Shown here piece by piece: positions 43,676 to 53,500 of a DNA stretch of 55,220 bases. Position numbers and translations under genes: made by a program. The DNA is taken from contig JBGCCY010000212.1 in the NCBI GenBank assembly GCA_045104975.1, forward strand, positions 1 through 55,220, in the 5' to 3' direction. Each line of letters opens with the position of its first letter. The first letter of the stretch is position 1. The DNA comes from CAJQQY01 sp045104975. GTDB lineage: Bacteria > Bacteroidota > Bacteroidia > Chitinophagales > Saprospiraceae. The notes beneath the pieces are model-generated. The model worked only from the letters and a program-made list of their open reading frames with translations, was not told the origin of the DNA and searched no databases.

Positions 43676-46600
43676 ATGGTTCCTAGAATTTACTCCCAAA
43701 ACAATGCAGTTAGATTAAGCGCAATAATGCTCTGTCTTACTAAATTAAAACATTTAAAAAAGCTTACTGCACTAGTGGCTTTTATTAGTATTTTTTCATT
43801 TCAGGGTTATTCGCAATGCCCTGGGCCAGTTTCTGTTGAGTGCGAATCTACAGCCGTAGCTTCCGCCATAGCTGCAGTTGATGCAACAGCATGTGTTTCT
43901 GTAAGTGGTGCGTATATTGTACCTCCAACCACTCCTGTTTGTTCTGCTTCACCAGTTTCTGTTACGGTGAGAGTAATTCATGATGGAAATATATTATGTA
44001 CTCCTTCTACCGGAGTTGGATTTTGCGATGTTATTGTAAACATTACAGGAGATGCGACAGGACCTTCATATTCAGAAGCTGCTGGATCATTAAATATTAA
44101 TGAACAGTGTGCAGCTGATGTCACTTTAGTAGCTCCAACAGCGACTGATAATTGTGGAGGTACTCCCACGATTGCAATCTTCTCAGACAATACTGTAGCA
44201 GGTTCTTGTGTGAATAATTTTGTCAGAACAGTTGTATATAGAGCTACTGATGATTGTACTAATACATCTGATTTTACTGTTACAATTACTGTTAATGATA
44301 ATACTCCTCCAGTAATTGCTGCTGCTCCTATTGATATTACTGTAGAGTGTCTTTCTGACTTGGTAGCTGCTGGAGATTTAGCGTGGACAGACAACTGTGA
44401 TGCTGGTGGAAATGTAACCGGTGTTGACGGACCGCTTGTAGGTGGTGAATGTGGTGGTACTATTACCAGAACATGGAATATTTCTGATATATGTGGAAAT
44501 CCTGCTATAACGCAAACACAAACAATTACTATTGATGATAATACTATTCCTACAGGCTCTGCTCCTGCATCAGTAATTATCCCTTCCACAGAAAGTGTAT
44601 GCCTTTCAGGTGCAGAAGCGTATGTTATTGCTAATTATCCTTTTGTTGAAGCAAATATAGTATTAGGCTTTAGTGATAATTGTAGCACCTTAAGTGCATC
44701 ATCTATTGACTTAACTGCAACTACAGCTTCTGGTGATAATTGTGGATGGGATGTAACTTATACTTTTAATGTTACGGACGACTGTGGTAATGTTTTAGGA
44801 GATCAAATATGGGTGATAAGTGGTGAAGATACGCAAGATCCTACCTGGACAACTGCTGCAAATGCTTTAGATGTAACGATTCAATGTAATGATGCTACAG
44901 CTTTAACTAATGCTCAAGCTATGATTCCTGTCGCAGCTGATGATTGTGATACTGATGTAACTAATATTGTGAAAACATCAGGTGCATTTGTTGCAAATGC
45001 TGCCCCTTGTGATGAATCTGGATCATATACTAATACTTGGACGGTAACTGATGCTTGTGGAAATATTTCTGCAACCTATACTCAAGTAATTACTGTTGAA
45101 GATACTACTGTTCCTACTTGGACTACTACTGCAGGAACACTTAATGCTGTTGTAGAATGTAGTGATGCTGCTGCGCTTACTGCAGCTCAAGCATTATTTC
45201 CAGTTGCAACAGATAATTGTGATTCTGATGTAACTAATATTGTAAAAAATGCTGGTGCTTTTGTAGCTTCAGTTACCTGCTCTCAAGCTGGAACAATTAC
45301 CAATACTTGGACCGTAACTGATGATTGTGGAAATGTTTCTGCTGCGTTTACTCAAGTGATTACTATCCAAGATACACAAGCTCCTACTTGGTCAACTATT
45401 ATAGGTGCGCTTAATACAACTGTTGATTGTGATGATGCAGCAGCATTAGCTGCAGCCAATCTTTTGTTCCCTCTTGCAACAGATAACTGTGATGCGGATG
45501 TAACAAACATTGTTAAATTTCCTGGAGCACTAGTTCCTTCAGTAACCTGTCCACAAGCTGGAACAATTACTAATACTTGGACCGTAACTGACGAATGTGG
45601 AAATGTTTCTATGAACTATGAACAAGTAATTACAGTTCAAGATAATGATGCCCCTACTTGGTCAACTATAACAGGTGCACTTAATACAACTATTCAATGT
45701 AGTGATGCAATTGGACTTACTAATGCTCAAGCATTGGCACCAGTTGCTACAGATAATTGTGATTCTGATGTAACCAATATTAGCAAAACATCTGGAACTT
45801 TTGTAGCCTCAGTTACCTGCCCCCAAGCTGGAACAATTACTAATACTTGGACAGTATCTGATGATTGCGGAAATGTTTCTGCAATGTTTACTCAAGTAAT
45901 TACCATTGAAGATACTCAAGTTCCTACTTGGACTACTACTGCAGGAACACTTGATGTAACTTTAGAATGTAGTGATGCAGTTGGCATTGCAGCTGCTCAA
46001 GCGGCGAGTCCTATTGCTACTGATAATTGTGATGCAGATGTAACTAATGTTAATAAAACTTCTGGAGCGTTTGTAGCTTCATCCACTTGTTCTCAAGCTG
46101 GAACATATACTAATACTTGGACCGTATCTGATGATTGTGGAAATACTTCTGCAACTTTTACTCAAGTAATTACTATTCAGGACACAACTAATCCTACTGC
46201 TAGTAATCCTGCTCCTTTGGCGGTTCAATGTTTTCCTACACCAGATCCAAGTGTAGTGATAGACGAAGCAGATAATTGTACTGCAACACCTACTGTAGCT
46301 TTTGTAGGAGATGTAAGTAATGGAAATACTTGTCCTGAGATTATTACAAGAACTTATAGTATAACTGATGATTGCGGTAACTCTATTACAGTAACTCAAA
46401 CTATTACTATAAATGATGATACACTCCCTATAGGATCTGCACCTGCAGCGGTTAATGGAGTTATTTCCAGTCTTGCCAATGCAGTCGCTACAGTATCTGG
46501 TCCAACGTCACCAGCTACTAACTTTGATGCAACTATGATTGCAGCAGGTTATTCTGATAATTGTACTACCATTGATGCTAGTAATATAACGCTTACCTCT

Positions 46601-49600
46601 ACAGTTGCCTCAGGAAATGATTGTAACTGGGATGTGATTTATGCATATAATGTAAGCGATGATTGTGGAAATACACTTGGAAGTGAAATATGGGTAATTA
46701 GTGGAAGTGATAATACCATTACCCCTACTAACGATCCATTGCCTTTCTTAAGTGTTGATTGTGATGAGCCAGTTAGTGCTCCAACTGCTTCAAGTTGTAC
46801 TGCACCAACCATTATTGGAATACCAAGTTCTGGTGCTCAAGTTGGAGTAACCAATACATATATTTTCCCAATTGGTACTAATACGGTTACGTGGACATTT
46901 GACGATGGAGTTGGCCCAACACTTACGCAGACTCAAACAATTTCTGTTTCTGATATGACTGCTCCTGTTGTTTCTTCTTGTCCTGCTGGGAACATTGATA
47001 TTTATTTGGATTCAATGGGTGAAGCAATTTTAACAGGTACTGATTATGATAACTACTTAACAGCATTACTTGCCAATGCAAGTGACAACTGTGGTGGTAC
47101 ATTAACTACTATTACTAGTGGACAAACTATCTATACTTGTGCAGATGTTGGTTTAAACATTACCTTATTCGTATGGGTTTATGATGGTGTAAACTTTTCT
47201 TCACCTTGTACTATAACTGTAAATGTAATTGATAACATTGGCCCAACATTTGAAAATGTGCCTGCCGATATTATTGCTGAATGTGATACATTAGGACTTG
47301 TACCTAATGCTGATCCTGCAGTTGTTGCTAAAGATAGTTGTGGTATCAATGGAAATGTTGTTTTCAATGAATTGAGTTTACAACTTAATGATGCTACCCT
47401 TTTTGGATTCTATAATTATGAAATTATTAGAACATGGACTGCTACAGATGTAAATGGAAATCAAGAAACAGCTACTCAAACTATCTTTGTACAAGATTCT
47501 GAAAGTCCAGTATTTGTAAATGAAAATGGTTTTGGAGTTGATTCTGTCATAAATATTTCAGCTAATCAAAATAACTGTGAAGCCTCATTAATTTTAGAGA
47601 TTACTGATGTTGATCTAATGGATAATTGTACAGATTTTAGTAATTTAAGTATTACTAATAATGCTTTTGATTTTGTAAATGGTATTACTATAGGTGATAA
47701 TATGGCAAGTGCCAGCGGAGTTTACCCGATTGGAAGTACATTTGTTACGTTCTCTGCTAGTGATCCATCAGGGAATTTTAGCAGCTCTTATTTGGTACAA
47801 GTAAATGTAACTGATAATACTCCACCGATCGCTTCCTGTACCAATAATATAGCAGTATCTATTCCTGTTGATCAGGATTCAATTATTATTGATGCATCAT
47901 TAATTGACAACGGAAGTTTTGATAATTGCGCTGGAAGTAATGTTGAATTAAATGTTTTCCCATCAGTATTCTACTGCTCACAAATAGCAGATGGAACTCA
48001 AGAGGAATTTGATATTACTTTAGCTGTTTCGGTTATAGGAAGTACAGATACTTCTTTCTGCCAAACTACCATTGTTATTCAAGATAATACTGCGCCAGTT
48101 CTTACTTGTATTGATCCATTAATTATCACTTTAGAGGAGGACGGAACAGCTACAGCTACTACTAGTATGCTTAATGGTGGAATTGATGATTGTTCAGATA
48201 TTATGACGATTGAATTGACAGGTAATACTGCATTTGATTTAACTGATATTGGTTCTCACCCAATTATAGATGGGATTACTCCTACTCTACAGGTAACTGA
48301 TGTTCATGGAAATGTTTCAACTTGTACTCCTACTACTCTTATTGTTACACCGCCAGTAACTTGTCTTACATCAGCGGATTTGATTGATAATGGTGAAGTT
48401 GAAATTCCATATACCTCTGTAAACTTTACAAATGTAATTGGTTTCCAATTCAGTATGCAAGTAGATGATGAAACGGTTGCCACTTTTGCGCAAGACAATG
48501 CTCCAAATCTTTGTGGAGGTTCAACGATAAACGTTCCTAACTTAAGTGGAGTTAATCAAGCATTAATTTGTAATGGTACATTTACCAATCAAATAAGTGC
48601 AGATGGAAAAGTACTTTCTGTTTCTTGGTTTAATACTTCTCCTGATCCAGTTTCTATTGCTGATGGAATGACCTTATTCAACTTTAGATTAGATGCAATT
48701 GGTGTTGTAGGGGAAATGACAACTTTCTCTATTACGGGAGCACCTTATGCTAATGAGTTGACTACCAAATATGGAAATGATATTTTGGAAGATACACCTG
48801 CACTTTGTGTTGATCCAATAGGTAATCTTACCGTTGGAGATAACGCTACACTTCCAATTTCTGGAAATGTAAGTACTTGGAGTAGAACTAGAATTGATAC
48901 AATCGGTTTTGATACGATTTCAATGATGCCTCTTGTTACTGAACCTATTTTTGATACGGTAACTTTAATTGCAGGTCAAGGATTAGCTAATGCAAGTTTG
49001 ATTAAAATTGAAACTGTTCTTCCATTAATGCTTAATACACCTGACACTACTGATACTGATATGACTGATGCGAACGGAGACTATTCTGTTCAAGTTGCTA
49101 ACCTAAGTGGTGGAGTAATGATTGATTTAGTTCCTAGAAAAAACAATCCAAACTGGTTAAACAATGGGGATGTAAACTCTAGTGACTTATTCTTTATTCA
49201 GCAACATATTGTGAATAATATTCCATTCTCATCTATCTATGATTATGTGGCAGCTGATGTAAATGAAAGTGGATCTATTACAACACTTGATTTGGTTTTA
49301 ATTCAGGATGTTATTGTAAACCCTGAAATTTCACCTGTACCTTCATCTGTAATTGATGCTTATAATCCTTGGAGATTTATCCAACGGGAATACGCAGAAT
49401 CAGTTCTTGATCCTTTTGATTTAGATCCTTCAATTGCATTGCCTGCACAACCAATGGCACCAGTTGTTCCTTCTGCAAACAGAGTTTACAACCCAGCGGT
49501 TTTACCTATGGCTGATATAGATTGGATTGCTGTAAAAGTTGGGCAAATATTCGGATCATTAAATACAAGTACTTTAATTACTATTGATGTTGATTCTCGA

Positions 49601-50290
49601 ACAGGTGAAAACTTTGTGATGAGTGTTGAAAATCAAAAAGTAAATAATGGTGAATTGATTTCAATTCCAGTTTATGCAAAAGATTACGCAGCATTTATTG
49701 CATGGCAGTTTACTTTAGAATTTGACGAAAACTACTTGGCATACGAAGGTATGATTCCAGGTGCAATCGATGGTTTTGAAGAAAATAAATTAGGATTGAA
49801 TGCAGTAGAAGAAGGAATTATTGGAGCTGTATGGTATGGAAATCCAAATTCAGTTAATGCTGATGAGGTACTCTTTACGCTTCAATTTACAGCATTGGAT
49901 GATGCAGATGCATTGAGTGGTTTGATTGATGTTACTTCTCGTACGGTTACTTCTCAAAGTTCATTGATGAGTGGAGCAACAGGAGAAGTTAGTTTAGCAT
50001 TCTTCTCTCCTACTGTTACTACAGTTACTGATTTTGAATTACATCAAAATAGACCTAATCCGTTTAATGAAGAAACTTTAATTAGTTTCAATTTACCGGA
50101 AGCAGGTTTTGCACGAATGACTATTTCAGATATCTCTGGTAGAACATTAAAAGTTGTTGAAGGTGATTTCGCTAAAGGATACAATGAAGTAAGAATCCAA
50201 AGCAACGATTTATCTTCAACTGGCGTTTTATATTATCAACTAGAGTCAGCTGAACATATTGCTACTAAGAAGATGATTATTCTTAATTAA
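43676..50290 (+). CDS. Giant HYR/cohesin/dockerin-like T9SS surface protein
   Basis: A 2204-residue exported protein; a second ATG at 43727 also gives a good signal peptide, cleaved at GYS before Gln. Residues about 50-1560 are HYR-like Ig modules with recurrent DNC and D-CGN pairs, including five tandem modules of about 90 residues (390-840). Then come a cohesin-like beta domain (about 1560-1710), a carboxypeptidase-regulatory-like domain (about 1720-1820), a dockerin-like pair of Ca-binding loops (NNGDVNSSDLFFIQQHI and ADVNESGSITTLDLVLIQ, about 1828-1885), a second cohesin-like domain (about 1975-2105), and a T9SS type A sorting domain (FELHQNRPNPFNEETLI to the end). A likely surface adhesin or scaffold. 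Confidence 0.9.
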   Translation: MVPRIYSQNNAVRLSAIMLCLTKLKHLKKLTALVAFISIFSFQGYSQCPGPVSVECESTAVASAIAAVDATACVSVSGAYIVPPTTPVCSASPVSVTVRVIHDGNILCTPSTGVGFCDVIVNITGDATGPSYSEAAGSLNINEQCAADVTLVAPTATDNCGGTPTIAIFSDNTVAGSCVNNFVRTVVYRATDDCTNTSDFTVTITVNDNTPPVIAAAPIDITVECLSDLVAAGDLAWTDNCDAGGNVTGVDGPLVGGECGGTITRTWNISDICGNPAITQTQTITIDDNTIPTGSAPASVIIPSTESVCLSGAEAYVIANYPFVEANIVLGFSDNCSTLSASSIDLTATTASGDNCGWDVTYTFNVTDDCGNVLGDQIWVISGEDTQDPTWTTAANALDVTIQCNDATALTNAQAMIPVAADDCDTDVTNIVKTSGAFVANAAPCDESGSYTNTWTVTDACGNISATYTQVITVEDTTVPTWTTTAGTLNAVVECSDAAALTAAQALFPVATDNCDSDVTNIVKNAGAFVASVTCSQAGTITNTWTVTDDCGNVSAAFTQVITIQDTQAPTWSTIIGALNTTVDCDDAAALAAANLLFPLATDNCDADVTNIVKFPGALVPSVTCPQAGTITNTWTVTDECGNVSMNYEQVITVQDNDAPTWSTITGALNTTIQCSDAIGLTNAQALAPVATDNCDSDVTNISKTSGTFVASVTCPQAGTITNTWTVSDDCGNVSAMFTQVITIEDTQVPTWTTTAGTLDVTLECSDAVGIAAAQAASPIATDNCDADVTNVNKTSGAFVASSTCSQAGTYTNTWTVSDDCGNTSATFTQVITIQDTTNPTASNPAPLAVQCFPTPDPSVVIDEADNCTATPTVAFVGDVSNGNTCPEIITRTYSITDDCGNSITVTQTITINDDTLPIGSAPAAVNGVISSLANAVATVSGPTSPATNFDATMIAAGYSDNCTTIDASNITLTSTVASGNDCNWDVIYAYNVSDDCGNTLGSEIWVISGSDNTITPTNDPLPFLSVDCDEPVSAPTASSCTAPTIIGIPSSGAQVGVTNTYIFPIGTNTVTWTFDDGVGPTLTQTQTISVSDMTAPVVSSCPAGNIDIYLDSMGEAILTGTDYDNYLTALLANASDNCGGTLTTITSGQTIYTCADVGLNITLFVWVYDGVNFSSPCTITVNVIDNIGPTFENVPADIIAECDTLGLVPNADPAVVAKDSCGINGNVVFNELSLQLNDATLFGFYNYEIIRTWTATDVNGNQETATQTIFVQDSESPVFVNENGFGVDSVINISANQNNCEASLILEITDVDLMDNCTDFSNLSITNNAFDFVNGITIGDNMASASGVYPIGSTFVTFSASDPSGNFSSSYLVQVNVTDNTPPIASCTNNIAVSIPVDQDSIIIDASLIDNGSFDNCAGSNVELNVFPSVFYCSQIADGTQEEFDITLAVSVIGSTDTSFCQTTIVIQDNTAPVLTCIDPLIITLEEDGTATATTSMLNGGIDDCSDIMTIELTGNTAFDLTDIGSHPIIDGITPTLQVTDVHGNVSTCTPTTLIVTPPVTCLTSADLIDNGEVEIPYTSVNFTNVIGFQFSMQVDDETVATFAQDNAPNLCGGSTINVPNLSGVNQALICNGTFTNQISADGKVLSVSWFNTSPDPVSIADGMTLFNFRLDAIGVVGEMTTFSITGAPYANELTTKYGNDILEDTPALCVDPIGNLTVGDNATLPISGNVSTWSRTRIDTIGFDTISMMPLVTEPIFDTVTLIAGQGLANASLIKIETVLPLMLNTPDTTDTDMTDANGDYSVQVANLSGGVMIDLVPRKNNPNWLNNGDVNSSDLFFIQQHIVNNIPFSSIYDYVAADVNESGSITTLDLVLIQDVIVNPEISPVPSSVIDAYNPWRFIQREYAESVLDPFDLDPSIALPAQPMAPVVPSANRVYNPAVLPMADIDWIAVKVGQIFGSLNTSTLITIDVDSRTGENFVMSVENQKVNNGELISIPVYAKDYAAFIAWQFTLEFDENYLAYEGMIPGAIDGFEENKLGLNAVEEGIIGAVWYGNPNSVNADEVLFTLQFTALDDADALSGLIDVTSRTVTSQSSLMSGATGEVSLAFFSPTVTTVTDFELHQNRPNPFNEETLISFNLPEAGFARMTISDISGRTLKVVEGDFAKGYNEVRIQSNDLSSTGVLYYQLESAEHIATKKMIILN
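44843..46195 (+). repeat. Five tandem 270-bp coding repeats
   Basis: Units begin at 44843, 45116, 45386, 45656 and 45926 (273 then 270 bp), each starting with a TW codon pair and containing DNCD-DVTNI and TNTWTV-D-CGN. The middle copies are highly similar at DNA level, which suggests recent duplication or unequal crossing-over. They fall inside the giant HYR gene. Confidence 0.9.
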
Positions 50291-50313
50291 GAATTTCATT
50301 AAATAATATACTT

Positions 50314-50354
50314 GTGAAAAATAAGCGTGTTTTTAAAACATGCTTATTTTTCAC
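50314..50354 (+). terminator. Candidate terminator after the giant HYR gene
   Basis: A 20-bp stem (50314-50333 with 50335-50354) with one G-U position and almost no loop; T-runs lie within the right arm rather than after it. It is 24 bases after the stop codon. Confidence 0.6.
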
Positions 50355-50540
50355 ACTTTAAAATATTGACACAAAACCTTGATGGCTTATATTTTTTTCA
50401 AAAAAAAAGAAATAAGCACTAACCTACCTCTAACCTTACACGTATAATTAGTCAAACATATTTGACATTATTTTATTTTTAATTAATCCCGACCGAACAT
50501 GTTTTCAAAAAAAATAATTTCATCGGTAATTTTCCAACAC

Positions 50541-53500
50541 ATGAAAAAGTTCCAATACTTTCTATTGCTAGTGCTATTTGCCTTGCCTTTAAAATCTTTT
50601 GCACAACCCTTTGTTCAATTTACTGCGCAATCCTCTACTATTGATTGCACCACCAGTTCTTTGAGTATTGATATTGAGGTAACTGATTTTATCCAAATGA
50701 ATGCCTTTGATTATTCTTTTCATTGGGATCCAACCGTTTTAACTTTGACCTCTATTGATGACCCTGGAATAATTCCAAGTATTGTGATTGGTCAAAATGG
50801 AGCAGCTACTGGTGGTCTCACCTTTTCTTGGTTTTCAGTTATTCCCGCCGGAAATACTATTCCGGATGGAACATTGGTTACTTTAAACTTTGATCTTATT
50901 GGAAATGCTAGTCAAACCTCTGGATTTACCTTTGATAATATTCCCACCTTTATCAATATTGCTCAATATGGAATGTCATTAGATGATACTCAATATACTT
51001 TAACAGATGGATCTTTAACGATTACTGATACAACTGACCCAACTATCACTTGCCCTGCAGGTCCACTTACGTTTGATACTGGTGGTGCTACTACTACTCA
51101 AATTACAGGTGCTGCACCAACGGCAAATGATAATTGCGATATAGATTTTATTAGTTATGAATTAACTATGAATGGAACTAATGTCGGAGTTGGAACAGGA
51201 GATGTTAGCAACAATGTCAATTTTGAAATAGGTACTACAACCGTAACTTATACCGCAAATGATTTTGGCGGAAATACTGAGACATGCTCTTTTGATGTTG
51301 TTGTGACTAATAACTCTGCTCCTACCATGATGACTATTTCCATGGATAATAATTTGCAAGTAAATTGTGAAGACAATACCGCGAGTTTTAATATTTATGC
51401 AGATGCATTTAATAATATTCGAGGTGGTCAATTTACTATTGCATGGCCAATTTCAGCGTTACAATATATTGATACTTCTAATTATGCCATTACAGTTGGA
51501 AATACTGCATTTGGAACTACTAATATTTCCAATGGCCAATTAGTTTGGTCATGGAATCATTCCGATGAAATTTCATTACCCAATGGCACTATTCTATTTA
51601 CCATTGAGTTCAATATTACTTCTCTTGCAGGATTAAATATCCCCGTAACATTTTTACCGGGGTCAGATGAGTTCACTAATAATGCCTCAACTGTTTTCCC
51701 TTTTCTACCTATAAGTCCATCTGAATATTCGATGGTCAATGGTTCCATTTATGTTTTTGATGCAATTGATCCAACAATAACTTGTCCTGCTAATGTTTCA
51801 GTTATTTCAGTCAATGGAACTGATGCCATCGTGAATGGAATTGCTCCTACTACAGCTGATAATTGTGGCATTATGAGTACTACATATATCCTAACTGATG
51901 TTGCAACTTCTAATAATATTGGAAATGGAACTGGTGATGCGAGTGGTACAACATTTCCTATTGGAACGACCAATGTAGAATATACAGTAACTGATTTTGA
52001 TGGAAATCAAGCGACTTGTAATTTTGATGTTACCGTTACAGTACCAGGAGTGATCACAGTTTCCGTTGATAGTATTCAAGTTAATTGTGAAACGGGTACC
52101 GCCACTATTGGATTACCTGTGGAAAACTTCATTGATGTAATTGGTCTTCAATTTACGATAGAATGGGATCCAACAAAATTAGAATTCGTTTCAATCGTAG
52201 AAGATAATTTTGATCCTGATGGAACACCTGGATTAGGACAAGTAGCGAATGGGAATTTTAATTTCTCTTGGTTTGATACAAATAATCCTACTACATTTCA
52301 GAATGGAGAAAATATTTTGGTTTTAGAGTTTAATATCTTAGACCAAACTGTTGGTAATGATTATGATTTTAATTTTATAAATGCGCCAACTCCTTATTCC
52401 GTAATTACACAATCTTCTTTTCCTGGAAATGATCCAACTGCTATATCAGAACCTGGAAATATAGAAATCATTGATAATACTGATCCAATAATTACTTGTC
52501 CAGTTGATGTGACAGTTAATTCAACCAATGGTACTGATGCTATAGTTAATGGAATTGCTCCTACAGTAACAGACAACTGTGGAACCATGAGTACTACCTA
52601 TGTTTTAACTAATGTTGCCACTTCCAATATTATTGGAAATGGAACTGATGATGCAAGTGGTACAACATTTCCTATTGGAACGACCAATGTAGAATATACG
52701 GTAACTGATTTTGGTGGAAATCAAGCGACTTGTAATTTTAATGTTACAGTTCAAAATCAAGCAATAATTACCGTTAATGTAGATAGTATACAAGTTAATT
52801 GTGAAACGGGAACAGCCTTGATTGGATTACCTGTTGAAAATTTCATGAATGTAATTGGAGTTCAATTTACCTTAGAATGGGATCCTACAAAATTAGGGTT
52901 TGTCTCTGTAGCAGAAGATAATTTTACCCCAGATGGAATTACAGGGTTAGGTCAAGTAGGTAATGGACAGTTTAATTTTTCTTGGTTTGATAGTAATAAC
53001 CCTGCTAATTTTAATGATGGAGATAATATTATTGTTTTAGAGTTTAATATTCTAGATCAAACAGCTGGCAATGATTATGATATTAATTTTATCAATGCAC
53101 CAGTTCCTTTTTCTGTAATTACTCAATCCTCTTTTCCTTTAAATGATCCAACTGCTATCTCAGAACCTGGAAATATAGAAATCATTGATAATACTGATCC
53201 AGAAATTACTTGTCCTGCTGATATAACAGTTAATTCAACCAATGGAATTAATGCTATAGTTAATGGAATTGCTCCTATAGCTACAGACAACTGTGGAACA
53301 CCAACGATTAGTTATGTTATTTTGGGAGCACCTCCTACAGTTGGATCAGGTGATGCAAGTGGAAATACTTTTTTAATAGGTACCACGATGGTCACTTATA
53401 CTGCTACTGACCAAGGAGGAAATAGTGTGAGTTGTAGTTTTAATGTAACAGTCAATCAAGATCAATTGATGATTGAATGTCCAATGAATGTTAATCAAGG

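Noticed and set aside
43978..44589. 203-codon frame antisense to the giant HYR gene
   Set aside because: It mirrors the repetitive Thr/Val/Asp codons of the sense gene, has no signal or fold pattern, and similar antisense frames occur across both giants.
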